In this document: piece after piece, positions 8,963-15,520 of the stretch
How the letters are laid out: each line of letters opens with the position of its first letter
Position numbering within the stretch: position 1 is the stretch's first letter
Origin: Halorubrum rutilum
GTDB lineage: Archaea; Halobacteriota; Halobacteria; Halobacteriales; Haloferacaceae
Length of the DNA stretch: 64,000 bases
NCBI RefSeq assembly: GCF_024494565.1
Contig: NZ_JANHDN010000004.1
Location: 62,001 to 126,000 of the forward strand
Reading direction: 5' to 3'
Made by a program: the position numbers and the translations under genes
The notes under the pieces: model-generated
Databases searched by the model: none
The model's input: the letters and a program-made list of their open reading frames with translations, nothing else
Told to the model about the DNA's origin: nothing

Positions 8963-9424
8963 CTACGGCGCGACCGGGTCGTTCGGCGGGTCGCGGACGC
9001 CGAGCTCCTCCAGGGCGCGCAGCACGACGATCGCCTCGACCACGTCGCGCTCCTCGGTGTAGGGGTCGTCGACGGCGTCGAGCGTCGCCTCGGCCTCCGC
9101 GGCGAGCCTGGACTCCAGCTCCGTCTGGTCGGTCTCGCCCTTCACCGCCGACAGCAGCGCCTCGTGGTCCTCGCGGAGGTCGAGCGAGACGTGCGCCGCG
9201 TTACACCGCGAGAGCGGATGGGTGTCCATCTCGATGGCGAGGTCGCTCACGAGGTCCCAGTCGTCGGCGCAGAAGCGAAGGGTCACCGTCCCGACGACGT
9301 CGCGCCACGAGATGGGGTCGCCGTTCTCCATCAGCCCGAGCGCCCGCGGCGGCACCGCGATCCGGGTGTGGGTCTCGTCGCGACCGCAGAGGCAACAGGG
9401 GGTGTTCTTCAGTCCGGCGTACAC
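8963..9424 (-). CDS. Conserved haloarchaeal protein of unknown function, zinc-finger-like N-terminus
   Basis: This 153-aa protein starts at a GTG (9424). The N-terminal CCLCGRDETH and a later RFCADD suggest a Cys-based metal site, and HPLSRCNAAH adds another Cys/His cluster. The C-terminal half is acidic and helical. I do not recognise a named domain. It resembles small haloarchaeal housekeeping proteins in composition and codon use. The 4-kb element at 9496 has inserted 71 nt upstream of its start, so sequences beyond about -70 have been replaced. Whether expression changed cannot be read from the sequence. Confidence 0.7.
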   Translation of the reverse strand: MYAGLKNTPCCLCGRDETHTRIAVPPRALGLMENGDPISWRDVVGTVTLRFCADDWDLVSDLAIEMDTHPLSRCNAAHVSLDLREDHEALLSAVKGETDQTELESRLAAEAEATLDAVDDPYTEERDVVEAIVVLRALEELGVRDPPNDPVAP

Positions 9425-9487
9425 GCCTGCTCGTACGGGTCGGAGGGTACTGTGCGTTTCGCCGTCGAGGGCCCTCTCCTCGAATAC

Positions 9488-9495
9488 ACTGTACA
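9488..9495. repeat. Left 8-bp target-site duplication (ACTGTACA)
   Basis: ACTGTACA directly precedes the left terminal inverted repeat and is repeated exactly after the right one at 13518-13525. This is the footprint of transposition of the whole 9496-13517 segment. Confidence 0.93.
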
Positions 9496-9515
9496 GGCTC
9501 TGTTGAAATCCTCAG
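9496..9515 (+). repeat. Left terminal inverted repeat (20 bp, perfect)
   Basis: GGCTCTGTTGAAATCCTCAG matches the reverse complement of 13498-13517 at every position. Confidence 0.95.
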
Positions 9516-9625
9516 ATGCTGATAGGAACCAGCTGCTGAATACAGAGGGTATACTCAGCAAGATCTTGGCCACCACCCCCATATATAGAACAAAAAGTGG
9601 TGCTTCAACCGGAGATGGTGCACGA

Positions 9626-9635
9626 TTTTAATATG
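9626..9635 (+). promoter_or_regulatory. Possible TATA box of the first element-borne kinase
   Basis: TTTTAATATG lies about 35 nt before the ATG at 9666. The region is A/T rich throughout, so other candidates (CATATATAG near 9580) cannot be excluded. Confidence 0.3.
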
Positions 9636-9665
9636 CTTACACGTGTACTGGACTCATTATAATCG

Positions 9666-11102
9666 ATGGATAACGATACAACCCACCGAGAGAATAATAA
9701 TCACAAGCCAGAGTGGTATCGGACGCTCGTTGAGGAGGTAAATGATCTCGTGACAGTCGTCGATACTGACGGGACAATAACCTACGTTAGTCCGGCCATC
9801 ACACGGATTCTCGGCTACGATCCCGGCGAATTGGTTGGCCACGAGGGATTCGAATTCGTCCATCCCGAGGATCGGGAGCGAAACGCCGACGCGCTGGAGG
9901 CTGTTCTCTCAAACCCTTCCGAATCCGAGACTGTTGAAGTCCGATTCCGCCACGCCGACGGCTCGTGGCGCTGGATTGAGGCCACAATGCGGAATCGAGT
10001 TGACGACGATATCATCGATGGGATTCTGCTTAGCAGTCGAGACATTACTGAGCGAAAAGAGCACGAACGCGAAGCGCGAGAGCTTGCCGAAGAGTACGAA
10101 GCCGTTTTGAACAGCGTGGAGGACGCCATCTTTCTGATGAATGTTGAGGAAGATGGGGATGGTGTCCGATTCGAGTTTGAGCGCCTCAGCCCCTCCTATG
10201 AGCGCCAGACTGGGATTACTACCGAGGAAGTACAGGGCCAGACACCACAGGCCGTGTTCGGTGAAGAACAGGGCGCTGAGTTAGCGGCGAACTATCACCG
10301 CTGTGTCAAGGCCGGCGAACCAATCTCGTATCAGGAGGAACTCCGGGTCAGCGAAGGAGCACGATTCTGGCAGACAAAACTTGCGCCGGTAGTCTCCGAT
10401 GGTGAGATAACTCGCCTCGTTGGGGTCACTCGGAACGTGACTGAACGCGTCGAACGTGAGCGACAACTACGTCAGCAGAACGAGCGGCTCGGAGAGTTTG
10501 CGAGTGTTATCTCCCACGATTTGCGCAGTCCGCTCAACGTCGCACAGGGTCGCGCTGCACTCCTTGCTGAGCAGGGAGAAAGCGAGCATCTTGATCCACT
10601 ACTACAGGCGCTTGACCGGATGGAGGCGATCGTCGAGGATACGTTGACGCTTGCTCGCCAAGGCGATATAATAAGCGAAACGGAGTCGGTCAGTTTGACT
10701 AACCTTGTCGGGAAATGCTGGGCGACAGTAGACACAGGCGAGGCAACTATTGAGATTGTCGACGAAATGACCTTTCAAGCAGACCCTGACCGGTTACGCC
10801 ACGTGTTCGAGAACCTGTTCCGAAACGCTGTTGAACACGGTGGATCCGACGTGACCGTTCGTGTCGGCTGTCACAACGAACTTGGGATCTACGTCGAAGA
10901 CAATGGACCAGGAATTCCAGTCGAAAAGCGTGACGAGGTGCTCGAACCGGGACACTCGTCGGCACAGGGTGGTACTGGTTTCGGGTTAACTATCGTAAAA
11001 CGAATCGTGGAAGCCCACGGCTGGGAGCTGTCTGTAGCTAATGGAACCGATGGTGGAGCACGGTTTGAGTTCGAGATGTCTGAACAAGGAGAGTTCGTGT
11101 AA
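9666..11102 (+). CDS. PAS-PAS sensor histidine kinase (element cargo)
   Basis: This is a 478-aa cytoplasmic sensor kinase with no membrane segment. PAS 1 covers about residues 15-130 (YRTLVEEVNDLVTVVDTDG to SSRDITERK). PAS 2 covers about 140-265, ending VTRNVTERVERE. A HisKA dimerisation domain follows, with phospho-acceptor His284 in VISHDLRSPL. The HATPase domain has the N-box FENLFRNAVEHGG, G1 EDNGPGIP and G2 GTGFGLTIVKRI. It should autophosphorylate and pass phosphate to a response regulator, none of which is encoded nearby. The signal is unknown. Codon use has far more A/T at third positions than flanking genes, in keeping with transfer on the element. Confidence 0.92.
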   Translation: MDNDTTHRENNNHKPEWYRTLVEEVNDLVTVVDTDGTITYVSPAITRILGYDPGELVGHEGFEFVHPEDRERNADALEAVLSNPSESETVEVRFRHADGSWRWIEATMRNRVDDDIIDGILLSSRDITERKEHEREARELAEEYEAVLNSVEDAIFLMNVEEDGDGVRFEFERLSPSYERQTGITTEEVQGQTPQAVFGEEQGAELAANYHRCVKAGEPISYQEELRVSEGARFWQTKLAPVVSDGEITRLVGVTRNVTERVERERQLRQQNERLGEFASVISHDLRSPLNVAQGRAALLAEQGESEHLDPLLQALDRMEAIVEDTLTLARQGDIISETESVSLTNLVGKCWATVDTGEATIEIVDEMTFQADPDRLRHVFENLFRNAVEHGGSDVTVRVGCHNELGIYVEDNGPGIPVEKRDEVLEPGHSSAQGGTGFGLTIVKRIVEAHGWELSVANGTDGGARFEFEMSEQGEFV

Positions 11103-11364
11103 GGTTATGTATAATTCCCGACCCATGATTGAGAAGTGCGACCTCAACTACTGAGCGCAGCGTGTAGGAGATAAGCGCCCTGTACCTCGCACGACTATCC
11201 AGACACTCCTCTGAGTTGGCAGAATCCTCGACGATCAATACGCACTCTTCACCGGTCAGCTGTTTCAGTCGAGAATACATCTGAAGAGTGGGATTTCAAC
11301 AGAGCCAAAACTTTAGTCTGCTTGGGCAAGTCGTTGTTTTGAGACCTGAGATGCGAGACAAATC
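11103..11364. other. Spacer between the two cargo kinases
   Basis: These 262 nt contain no convincing gene. A minus-strand open frame (start 11280, extending into the 3' end of the upstream kinase) begins MYSRLKQLTGEECVLIVEDS and could be the decayed end of an unknown gene, but I recognise no family. The spacer also holds the third copy of the element end (11291-11306), directly followed by AAAACTTTAG, a possible promoter for the second kinase. Confidence 0.5.
11291..11306 (-). repeat. Internal copy of the element end (16 bp)
   Basis: GGATTTCAACAGAGCC is identical to the outer 16 bases of the right end and lies in the same orientation. Together with the left end it would bound a 1,811-bp unit containing only the first kinase. 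The adjacent AAAACTTT is unlike the outer target duplication, so this end was not the one used in the last insertion. Confidence 0.85.
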
Positions 11365-13305
11365 ATGAGTGAGACCCCGCCAACCAGACTGGTTCTCCAG
11401 AGCCTTCTTGACGCCACAGCCGAGGTTGCGCTTTTGATCGACTCGGACGGTCTTGTCGTTGAGGAACTCCGGAACGACAGCGATCACGAGTTACTCGACG
11501 ATGGCGGCGAAGAGCTGACAAGCAAGACGCTGTGGAACGCGCTTCGGTCCTCTCAGCTTGAGCATCTCCGTACCACCATCGAAGAGGTATTCGACTGTGG
11601 AGAGACACGGCCGGCCGACATTCAGATCGGCGTCGAGGGAAAAACGAGACAAGTAGAGGGGACGGTGAGTCCAGTCGGTGACGGAGAGCCTCGCTTTGCG
11701 TTGTTGACGATCGAGGACACTACCCAGCAAATGAACAGACAGCGTGCTCGTGATCTACTCAGCCGGGTCTTCGAGGTCGCTCCCATTGGTATCGTTGTCG
11801 TAGAACCGTCTGGGAACATATCACGGGCGAATAGGCGTGCCGAAAATATTCTTAATCTAGAACGAGAAGAAATCACCGATCGGACGTACAAAGATCAAGA
11901 GTGGAATATAACCTATGACGACGGCACACCGATTGCTTCCGACGAGCACCCAGTGACGAAAGTCCTACAGACTGGAGAGCCAGTTCTCGGCTTAGAACAT
12001 TGGATCGAATTGCCGGATGGGACAAAAAAGTGGCTCTCAAGCCACTCTGCTCCGGTGTTGGACGAGGAGGGTGACGTTGAGTGTGTCGTGGTCGGACTCG
12101 ACGACATCACTCACGTGAAGTCTCGCGAAGAGCGACTGGAATGGCTGGTTAGAAGCGAGGAACTGGCGGACATCGGCGGTTGGGAGCTTGATCTCAACAC
12201 AGACATCCTCAGGGGAACGGCCGGCATGAGCCAACTACACGGAGATGACGACTATCCCCTCCCACTAGAGGAGGTCATCACACTGTATCACCCTGATGAC
12301 CGTCAAGACATACGTGACGCGATCACCGCTTGTCGGGAGGAAGGCTCTCCGTTCGAGATTGAGGCCCGACGGCGGACAGCTGACGGGTACGAACGCTGGG
12401 TCCGTGTGGCTGGAGAGCGTGTCGAAGAAGAGGGAACAGAGAAAGTCCGCGGTATCCTCCGAGACATCACGGTTGATAAGGAACGTGAGCAGCGACTCAG
12501 CGTGATGAATCGGGTATTACGGCATAATATCAGGAACCGTGCGAATGTCATACTCGGGCATGCTGATCTGGTGAAGGACGAGCTGGAGAAACTCAATGTC
12601 CCGGAAGAAATAAAAACAGAACGACAGGAACTACTGGACTCGATCGAGAAGACATCAAAAGAAGGTCGGGATCTCCAGTCCGAGGTTCGCCTGTTGGAGA
12701 ATTTATTGGCTGACCTACAACAGTCGTCTGTAGAACGGGCTGAGACGGGTGTTGACATGATCAGGACTACCTCGGTAGACCTCACGGAGCTATCCGAGAA
12801 GGTGCGTGCTTTTGACGACGCAATTGACCGTATCGGCACTGTGGATAATGTCGAACTCAGCTCGGTCATCGGTGCCTTGGTCACCGAGTACGGCGAAGAG
12901 TTTCCCGAGGCCGAAATCAACGTTACCGGCGACGACGTGACGGTGACCGGTGACCGAGAGGTGCTTCGCGTGATCCTTCAGATGCCTATTGAGAACGCAC
13001 TCCAACACTGTGAGGCACCGGAGCTGAGCATCTCAGTGACCGCGCCGTCGTCAAGATCGGACCGGGTTGTTGTCAGCATCAAAGACGACGGACCTGGAAT
13101 CCCCGAGTTAGAGAAGCGCTCGTTAGAAAATGCTCAAGAGACACCAACGGCTCACAGCACAGGCATCGGACTGTGGACGATGCAGTGGCTCACCCGACGT
13201 ATCGGAGGAGCAGTGTCCGTAGCCGAAAACACACACGGTGGAACGACGGTCGAATTGGAACTACCCATCTCCTTCGAGAGTAAACAGGCCCTCTCGTCGG
13301 AGTAG
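11365..13305 (+). CDS. Multi-PAS sensor histidine kinase of the haloarchaeal LRHNIRN type (element cargo)
   Basis: This is a 646-aa soluble sensor kinase. The N-terminal ~120 residues form a divergent PAS-like module (LLDATAEVALLIDSDG). A PAS domain follows at about 128-255 (LLSRVFEVAPIGIVVVEPSG to VVGLDDITHVK), then a third at about 260-375 ending GILRDITVDKERE. Phospho-acceptor His387 sits in NRVLRHNIRN, the H-box typical of haloarchaea. The ATPase domain shows IENALQHCE, KDDGPGIPE and STGIGLWTMQW. No response-regulator domain or membrane helix is seen. It is probably transcribed from its own promoter just after the internal element end. Third-position A/T content is high compared with chromosomal genes on both sides. 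Confidence 0.92.
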   Translation: MSETPPTRLVLQSLLDATAEVALLIDSDGLVVEELRNDSDHELLDDGGEELTSKTLWNALRSSQLEHLRTTIEEVFDCGETRPADIQIGVEGKTRQVEGTVSPVGDGEPRFALLTIEDTTQQMNRQRARDLLSRVFEVAPIGIVVVEPSGNISRANRRAENILNLEREEITDRTYKDQEWNITYDDGTPIASDEHPVTKVLQTGEPVLGLEHWIELPDGTKKWLSSHSAPVLDEEGDVECVVVGLDDITHVKSREERLEWLVRSEELADIGGWELDLNTDILRGTAGMSQLHGDDDYPLPLEEVITLYHPDDRQDIRDAITACREEGSPFEIEARRRTADGYERWVRVAGERVEEEGTEKVRGILRDITVDKEREQRLSVMNRVLRHNIRNRANVILGHADLVKDELEKLNVPEEIKTERQELLDSIEKTSKEGRDLQSEVRLLENLLADLQQSSVERAETGVDMIRTTSVDLTELSEKVRAFDDAIDRIGTVDNVELSSVIGALVTEYGEEFPEAEINVTGDDVTVTGDREVLRVILQMPIENALQHCEAPELSISVTAPSSRSDRVVVSIKDDGPGIPELEKRSLENAQETPTAHSTGIGLWTMQWLTRRIGGAVSVAENTHGGTTVELELPISFESKQALSSE

Positions 13306-13497
13306 TGTATCACTTGTAGTAGGACTCGTGTCGGGTATGTACGCTCAGGGTTATTACAATCGGTTTTTGTATACTTTGGCGAGTATTGAGGCTACACCGC
13401 ACATACTTTATTGATACGGAGCAATAGCCGGCACCTCATTTTTCGGGTGCCCGACACGCGCCCTCTATTCAGCACGGCTCCGAAAACATATCACCTA
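13306..13497. other. Non-coding tail of the element
   Basis: A/T-rich sequence follows the second kinase and precedes the right end. Apart from the hairpin at 13430-13451 I see no gene or further repeat in it. Confidence 0.5.
13430..13451 (+). terminator. Possible hairpin terminator after the second cargo kinase
   Basis: GGCACC and GGTGCC form an inverted repeat around a T-rich loop (CTCATTTTTC) about 125 nt past the kinase stop. It could end the transcript before the element boundary. Archaeal terminators are mainly T-tracts, so this is tentative. Confidence 0.25.
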
Positions 13498-13517
13498 CTG
13501 AGGATTTCAACAGAGCC
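13498..13517 (-). repeat. Right terminal inverted repeat (20 bp, perfect)
   Basis: CTGAGGATTTCAACAGAGCC is the exact reverse complement of the left end at 9496-9515. Confidence 0.95.
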
Positions 13518-13525
13518 ACTGTACA
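13518..13525. repeat. Right 8-bp target-site duplication (ACTGTACA)
   Basis: ACTGTACA is identical to 9488-9495. Removing 9496-13525 restores a continuous sequence reading ...AATACACTGTACAGGAACG.... Confidence 0.93.
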
Positions 13526-13561
13526 GGAACGAACGGCCGCGTCGGCTCTGATGCATGGGAG

Positions 13562-13815
13562 GCGGTGCGGCGGCGCGTGCCGGTGAGCGGCCGACAGGCC
13601 GTGAACCGCACGCGCGAGGGAGTCGGTGGTCCGGAGCGAAGCGGAGGACCACCGACGAGGCTGGGGAGGCGTGAGGCTGCGGTGCTGTCCGGGACGGGAC
13701 TCAAAGGGGCAGCCGTGAGGCGGGCGCAGGGAACGTAAGCACCGCAGGGAGCGAGTAAAACGAGCGACTGAGGAGCGCAGCGAGCGTGTGCCCGCCTCAC
13801 GGCTGGGGCTTTGGA
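13562..13815 (-). repeat. Structured dispersed repeat, copy A (three conserved hairpins; possible ncRNA)
   Basis: On the minus strand this about 254-bp block aligns end to end with 59683-59929. Shared blocks include TCCAAAGCCCCAGCCG, GCACGCTCGCTGCG, CTTACG, GGCTGCCCCTTTGA, CACGCCTCCCCAGCCTCG, CTCCCTCGC and CTCACCGGC. Hairpin 1 pairs 13710-13725 with 13790-13805 (16 bp, perfect). Hairpin 2 pairs 13622-13632 with 13646-13656 (11 bp, perfect). Hairpin 3 pairs 13575-13580 with 13608-13613 and, inside, 13588-13592 with 13597-13601. Stem sequences differ from copy B but remain paired. A long open frame crosses it, but indels relative to copy B change the frame, so I do not call a protein. It may be a structured RNA or a folded mobile element. 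Confidence 0.8.
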
Positions 13816-13965
13816 AGTGGTCAGCGTCGATCCAGCACCAGTCACGTATAGCCGAGCGGCTGTGATTTTAGAGGTGTTCACCGCGATTCCGACCGTTCAT
13901 GAACAGAGGGTCACAGAATCGACTCTCAGTTACAAACAACCGACGTTCCCGCAACTGAGCTCCTA
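13816..13965. other. Intergenic sequence with no recognised feature
   Basis: About 150 nt of lower GC lie between repeat copy A and the 3' end of the HxlR gene. I see no reading frame with coding character, inverted repeat or promoter here. Confidence 0.4.
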
Positions 13966-14355
13966 CTATCCGCTACATTCGGCGAGCCACTCGTGCGCCC
14001 ACTCGTCGATCTCCTCGAAGACGGGCGCGAGCGACTCCCCCTTTGGAGTGAGGCTGTAGTACGTCGCCACCGGCGACTCCTCCTCCAGCCGCCGGTCGAC
14101 GAACCCCGTCTCCTGGAGGTCGTCGAGCACGCGCGAGAGCGTGCGGGCGTTCGCGTCCGTCTCGCGCTTGAGCTCGTTGAAGCGCGACTCGCCGTTCAAC
14201 AGCTCGTGGAGGACGACGAGCCGCCAGCGCGAGCCGATCTGTTCGAGCGAGTCGACGACGGGACACGCGGAGGCCGGGGCCGAGGACGTGTCCGTCTCAG
14301 CCTCCGTATCGGTCGTTTCCGCCGGGTCGGAGCCGGCGAGTTCCTGCGATGACAT
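13966..14355 (-). CDS. HxlR family winged-helix transcriptional regulator
   Basis: This 129-aa regulator has a ~30-residue acidic Ser/Thr/Glu tail followed by the HxlR winged helix (about 32-125). ACPVVDSLEQIGSRWRLVVL is the family opening, with the conserved Cys at about residue 32 that in redox-sensing members reacts with electrophiles. FNELKRETDANARTLSRVLDDL contains the recognition helix, and YYSLTPKGESL the wing. It is divergent from doxX (69 nt between starts), with an inverted repeat in between. It most likely controls doxX and itself, possibly in response to quinones or aldehydes given the doxX and glyoxalase neighbours. That role is inference from context. Confidence 0.9.
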   Translation of the reverse strand: MSSQELAGSDPAETTDTEAETDTSSAPASACPVVDSLEQIGSRWRLVVLHELLNGESRFNELKRETDANARTLSRVLDDLQETGFVDRRLEEESPVATYYSLTPKGESLAPVFEEIDEWAHEWLAECSG

Positions 14356-14400
14356 CGGTGTTACCTACTTACCCTTTTGTCCGGGAAGCGATAAATAGGT

Positions 14401-14416
14401 TACGTCCGTATACGTA
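14401..14416. promoter_or_regulatory. Candidate HxlR operator (inverted repeat)
   Basis: TACGTCCGTATACGTA contains TACGT and ACGTA arms around a 6-nt spacer. It is just downstream of a TATA-like GATAAATAG (about 14390-14398) and 8 nt before the doxX ATG. A regulator bound here would block transcription initiation. Confidence 0.4.
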
Positions 14417-14424
14417 GTTACACG

Positions 14425-14874
14425 ATGTTAGCTGAATTCACGACGCTACCGCTGCAGCTCGACGCCCCCCTCGCGGGCGAACTGTTCCTGATCGGTCGGA
14501 TCCTGTTCGGCGCCACGCTCGCGTTCATGGGCCTGAACCACTTCATGGACCTCGACACGATGGCCGGCTACGCCGAGTTCAAGGGGCTGCCGGCGCCGCG
14601 CTTCTCCGTGGTCGCCTCCGGGCTCGTCCTGGTGCTCGGCGGGCTCGGGATCGTGGTCGGCGCGTTCCCCGTGGTCGCGGCCGGCGCGCTCGCCGCCTTC
14701 CTGCTCGTCTCCGCCGTGACGATGCACGACTTCTGGTCGATCGACGACCCCGAGGAGAAGCAGAGCGAGATGACGAGCTTCCTGAAGAACGTCTACGGCG
14801 CCGGCGCCGCGGTCGCGCTGCTCGCCGTCGGCGGCACCGCGTGGCCCTACGCGCTCGGCCTCGGCCTGTTCTGA
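14425..14874 (+). CDS. DoxX family integral membrane protein
   Basis: This 149-aa, four-helix membrane protein of the DoxX/DoxD-like superfamily has family features in RILFGATLAFMGLNHFMD (helix 1) and GYAEFKGLPAPRFSVVAS between helices 1 and 2. The later helices cover about 60-80, 82-100 and 125-145. Bacterial relatives take part in redox, quinone or thiol-stress pathways; the exact activity is unsettled. It is transcribed away from the HxlR regulator and followed 136 nt later by a glyoxalase-fold gene in the same direction, so all three may form one stress response module. Start at 14425 is supported by the TATA-like sequence about 30 nt upstream. Confidence 0.88.
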   Translation: MLAEFTTLPLQLDAPLAGELFLIGRILFGATLAFMGLNHFMDLDTMAGYAEFKGLPAPRFSVVASGLVLVLGGLGIVVGAFPVVAAGALAAFLLVSAVTMHDFWSIDDPEEKQSEMTSFLKNVYGAGAAVALLAVGGTAWPYALGLGLF

Positions 14875-14880
14875 CCGGAT

Positions 14881-14930
14881 GCGACCGTTCCGAACCGAAC
14901 GCGACCGTTCTGATCGAACGCGACCGTTCT
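14881..14930. repeat. Short degenerate direct repeats after doxX
   Basis: GCGACCGTTC recurs at 14881, 14901 and 14920 (19-20 nt spacing) inside the intergenic region between doxX and the glyoxalase-fold gene. A role such as repeated regulator binding is possible but unsupported. Confidence 0.5.
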
Positions 14931-15010
14931 AACCGGACGCGACGCCTTCTGACCGTTCTTTCGACCCGCCAGTACCACTAACTGACTCCGCGACCACCCG
15001 ACACACGACC

Positions 15011-15493
15011 ATGACCGACGCCCCGCCCACCACCGGACTGCACCACGTGACGAACATCTGCACCGACATGGACGAGACGGTCGCGTTCTACGAGGACGCG
15101 CTCGGCTGGTACACGGTCAAGCGGACCCAGAACTACGACGACCCGGGGACGCCCCACTACTACTTCTCCTCCACGCCGGAGGGGGAGCCGGGGACGAACG
15201 TCACCTACTTCGAGTACCCGAACTCGCAGGGCGCGCCCGGCCCGGGCGCGAGCCACCACTTCGCGTTCGGCGTCGAAGACGAGGAGACGCTCCGCGAGTG
15301 GCAGGCGCACCTCCGCGAGCAGGGGGTTCGGGTCTCCGAGGTGAAGGACCGCACCTACTTCAAGAGCATCTACTTCAGCGACCCCGACGGGCTCGTCTTC
15401 GAGCTGGCGACCGAGGGGCCGGGGTTCGCCCGCGACGAGGAGGACCCCGGCAGCGCGGAGATCGACCCGTTCGCGGAGGGGTACGAGAACTGA
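15011..15493 (+). CDS. VOC superfamily (glyoxalase/extradiol dioxygenase fold) protein
   Basis: This 160-aa protein has one vicinal-oxygen-chelate unit built from two beta-alpha-beta-beta-beta modules. Module 1 starts TTGLHHVTNICTDMDETVAFY with the first metal-ligand His. Module 2 contains SHHFAFGVED, a second His pair, and ends in YFSDPDGLVFELATEGPGF, with the Glu ligand in FELAT. The pattern resembles MhqO/LinE-like ring-cleaving dioxygenases and glyoxalases. With DoxX and HxlR next door, detoxification of quinones or methylglyoxal-like electrophiles is the most reasonable idea, but substrate is unproven. It is followed convergently by the SRPBCC gene. Confidence 0.85.
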   Translation: MTDAPPTTGLHHVTNICTDMDETVAFYEDALGWYTVKRTQNYDDPGTPHYYFSSTPEGEPGTNVTYFEYPNSQGAPGPGASHHFAFGVEDEETLREWQAHLREQGVRVSEVKDRTYFKSIYFSDPDGLVFELATEGPGFARDEEDPGSAEIDPFAEGYEN

Positions 15494-15520
15494 GCGGGGA
15501 CACGAGACCGAACGGCCCAG

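Larger units (their letters stand above)
9496..13517. mobile_element. 4,022-bp element with IS6-like ends carrying two histidine kinases and no transposase
   Basis: The segment begins GGCTCTGTTGAAATCCTCAG and ends with the exact reverse complement of those 20 bases. Beyond them five more matches (TGATA) extend the imperfect repeat to about 29 bp. Perfect 8-bp direct repeats flank it. End sequence and 8-bp duplication resemble the IS6 family, whose ends begin GGCTCTGTTGCAAA or similar. The interior is visibly richer in A/T than the chromosome. It holds two complete PAS-type sensor kinases (9666 and 11365), a third end-like repeat at 11291, and no reading frame resembling a transposase. It is therefore best described as a non-autonomous, cargo-carrying element moved in trans. 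Family assignment is inference; the ends and duplication are directly seen. Confidence 0.88.

Noticed and set aside
9496..13517. Ordinary composite transposon with two flanking IS copies
   Set aside because: The outer ends are in inverted orientation as a single unit, and no transposase gene or full IS length exists at either end.
13507..13881. 124-codon open frame across repeat copy A
   Set aside because: Aligned with the frame in copy B (59648-59947), indels in the hairpin loops change the frame. Base-pairing is conserved but amino acids are not.
14881..14930. GCGACCGTTC repeats as a CRISPR-like or iteron array
   Set aside because: There are only three short, degenerate copies and no other origin features nearby.
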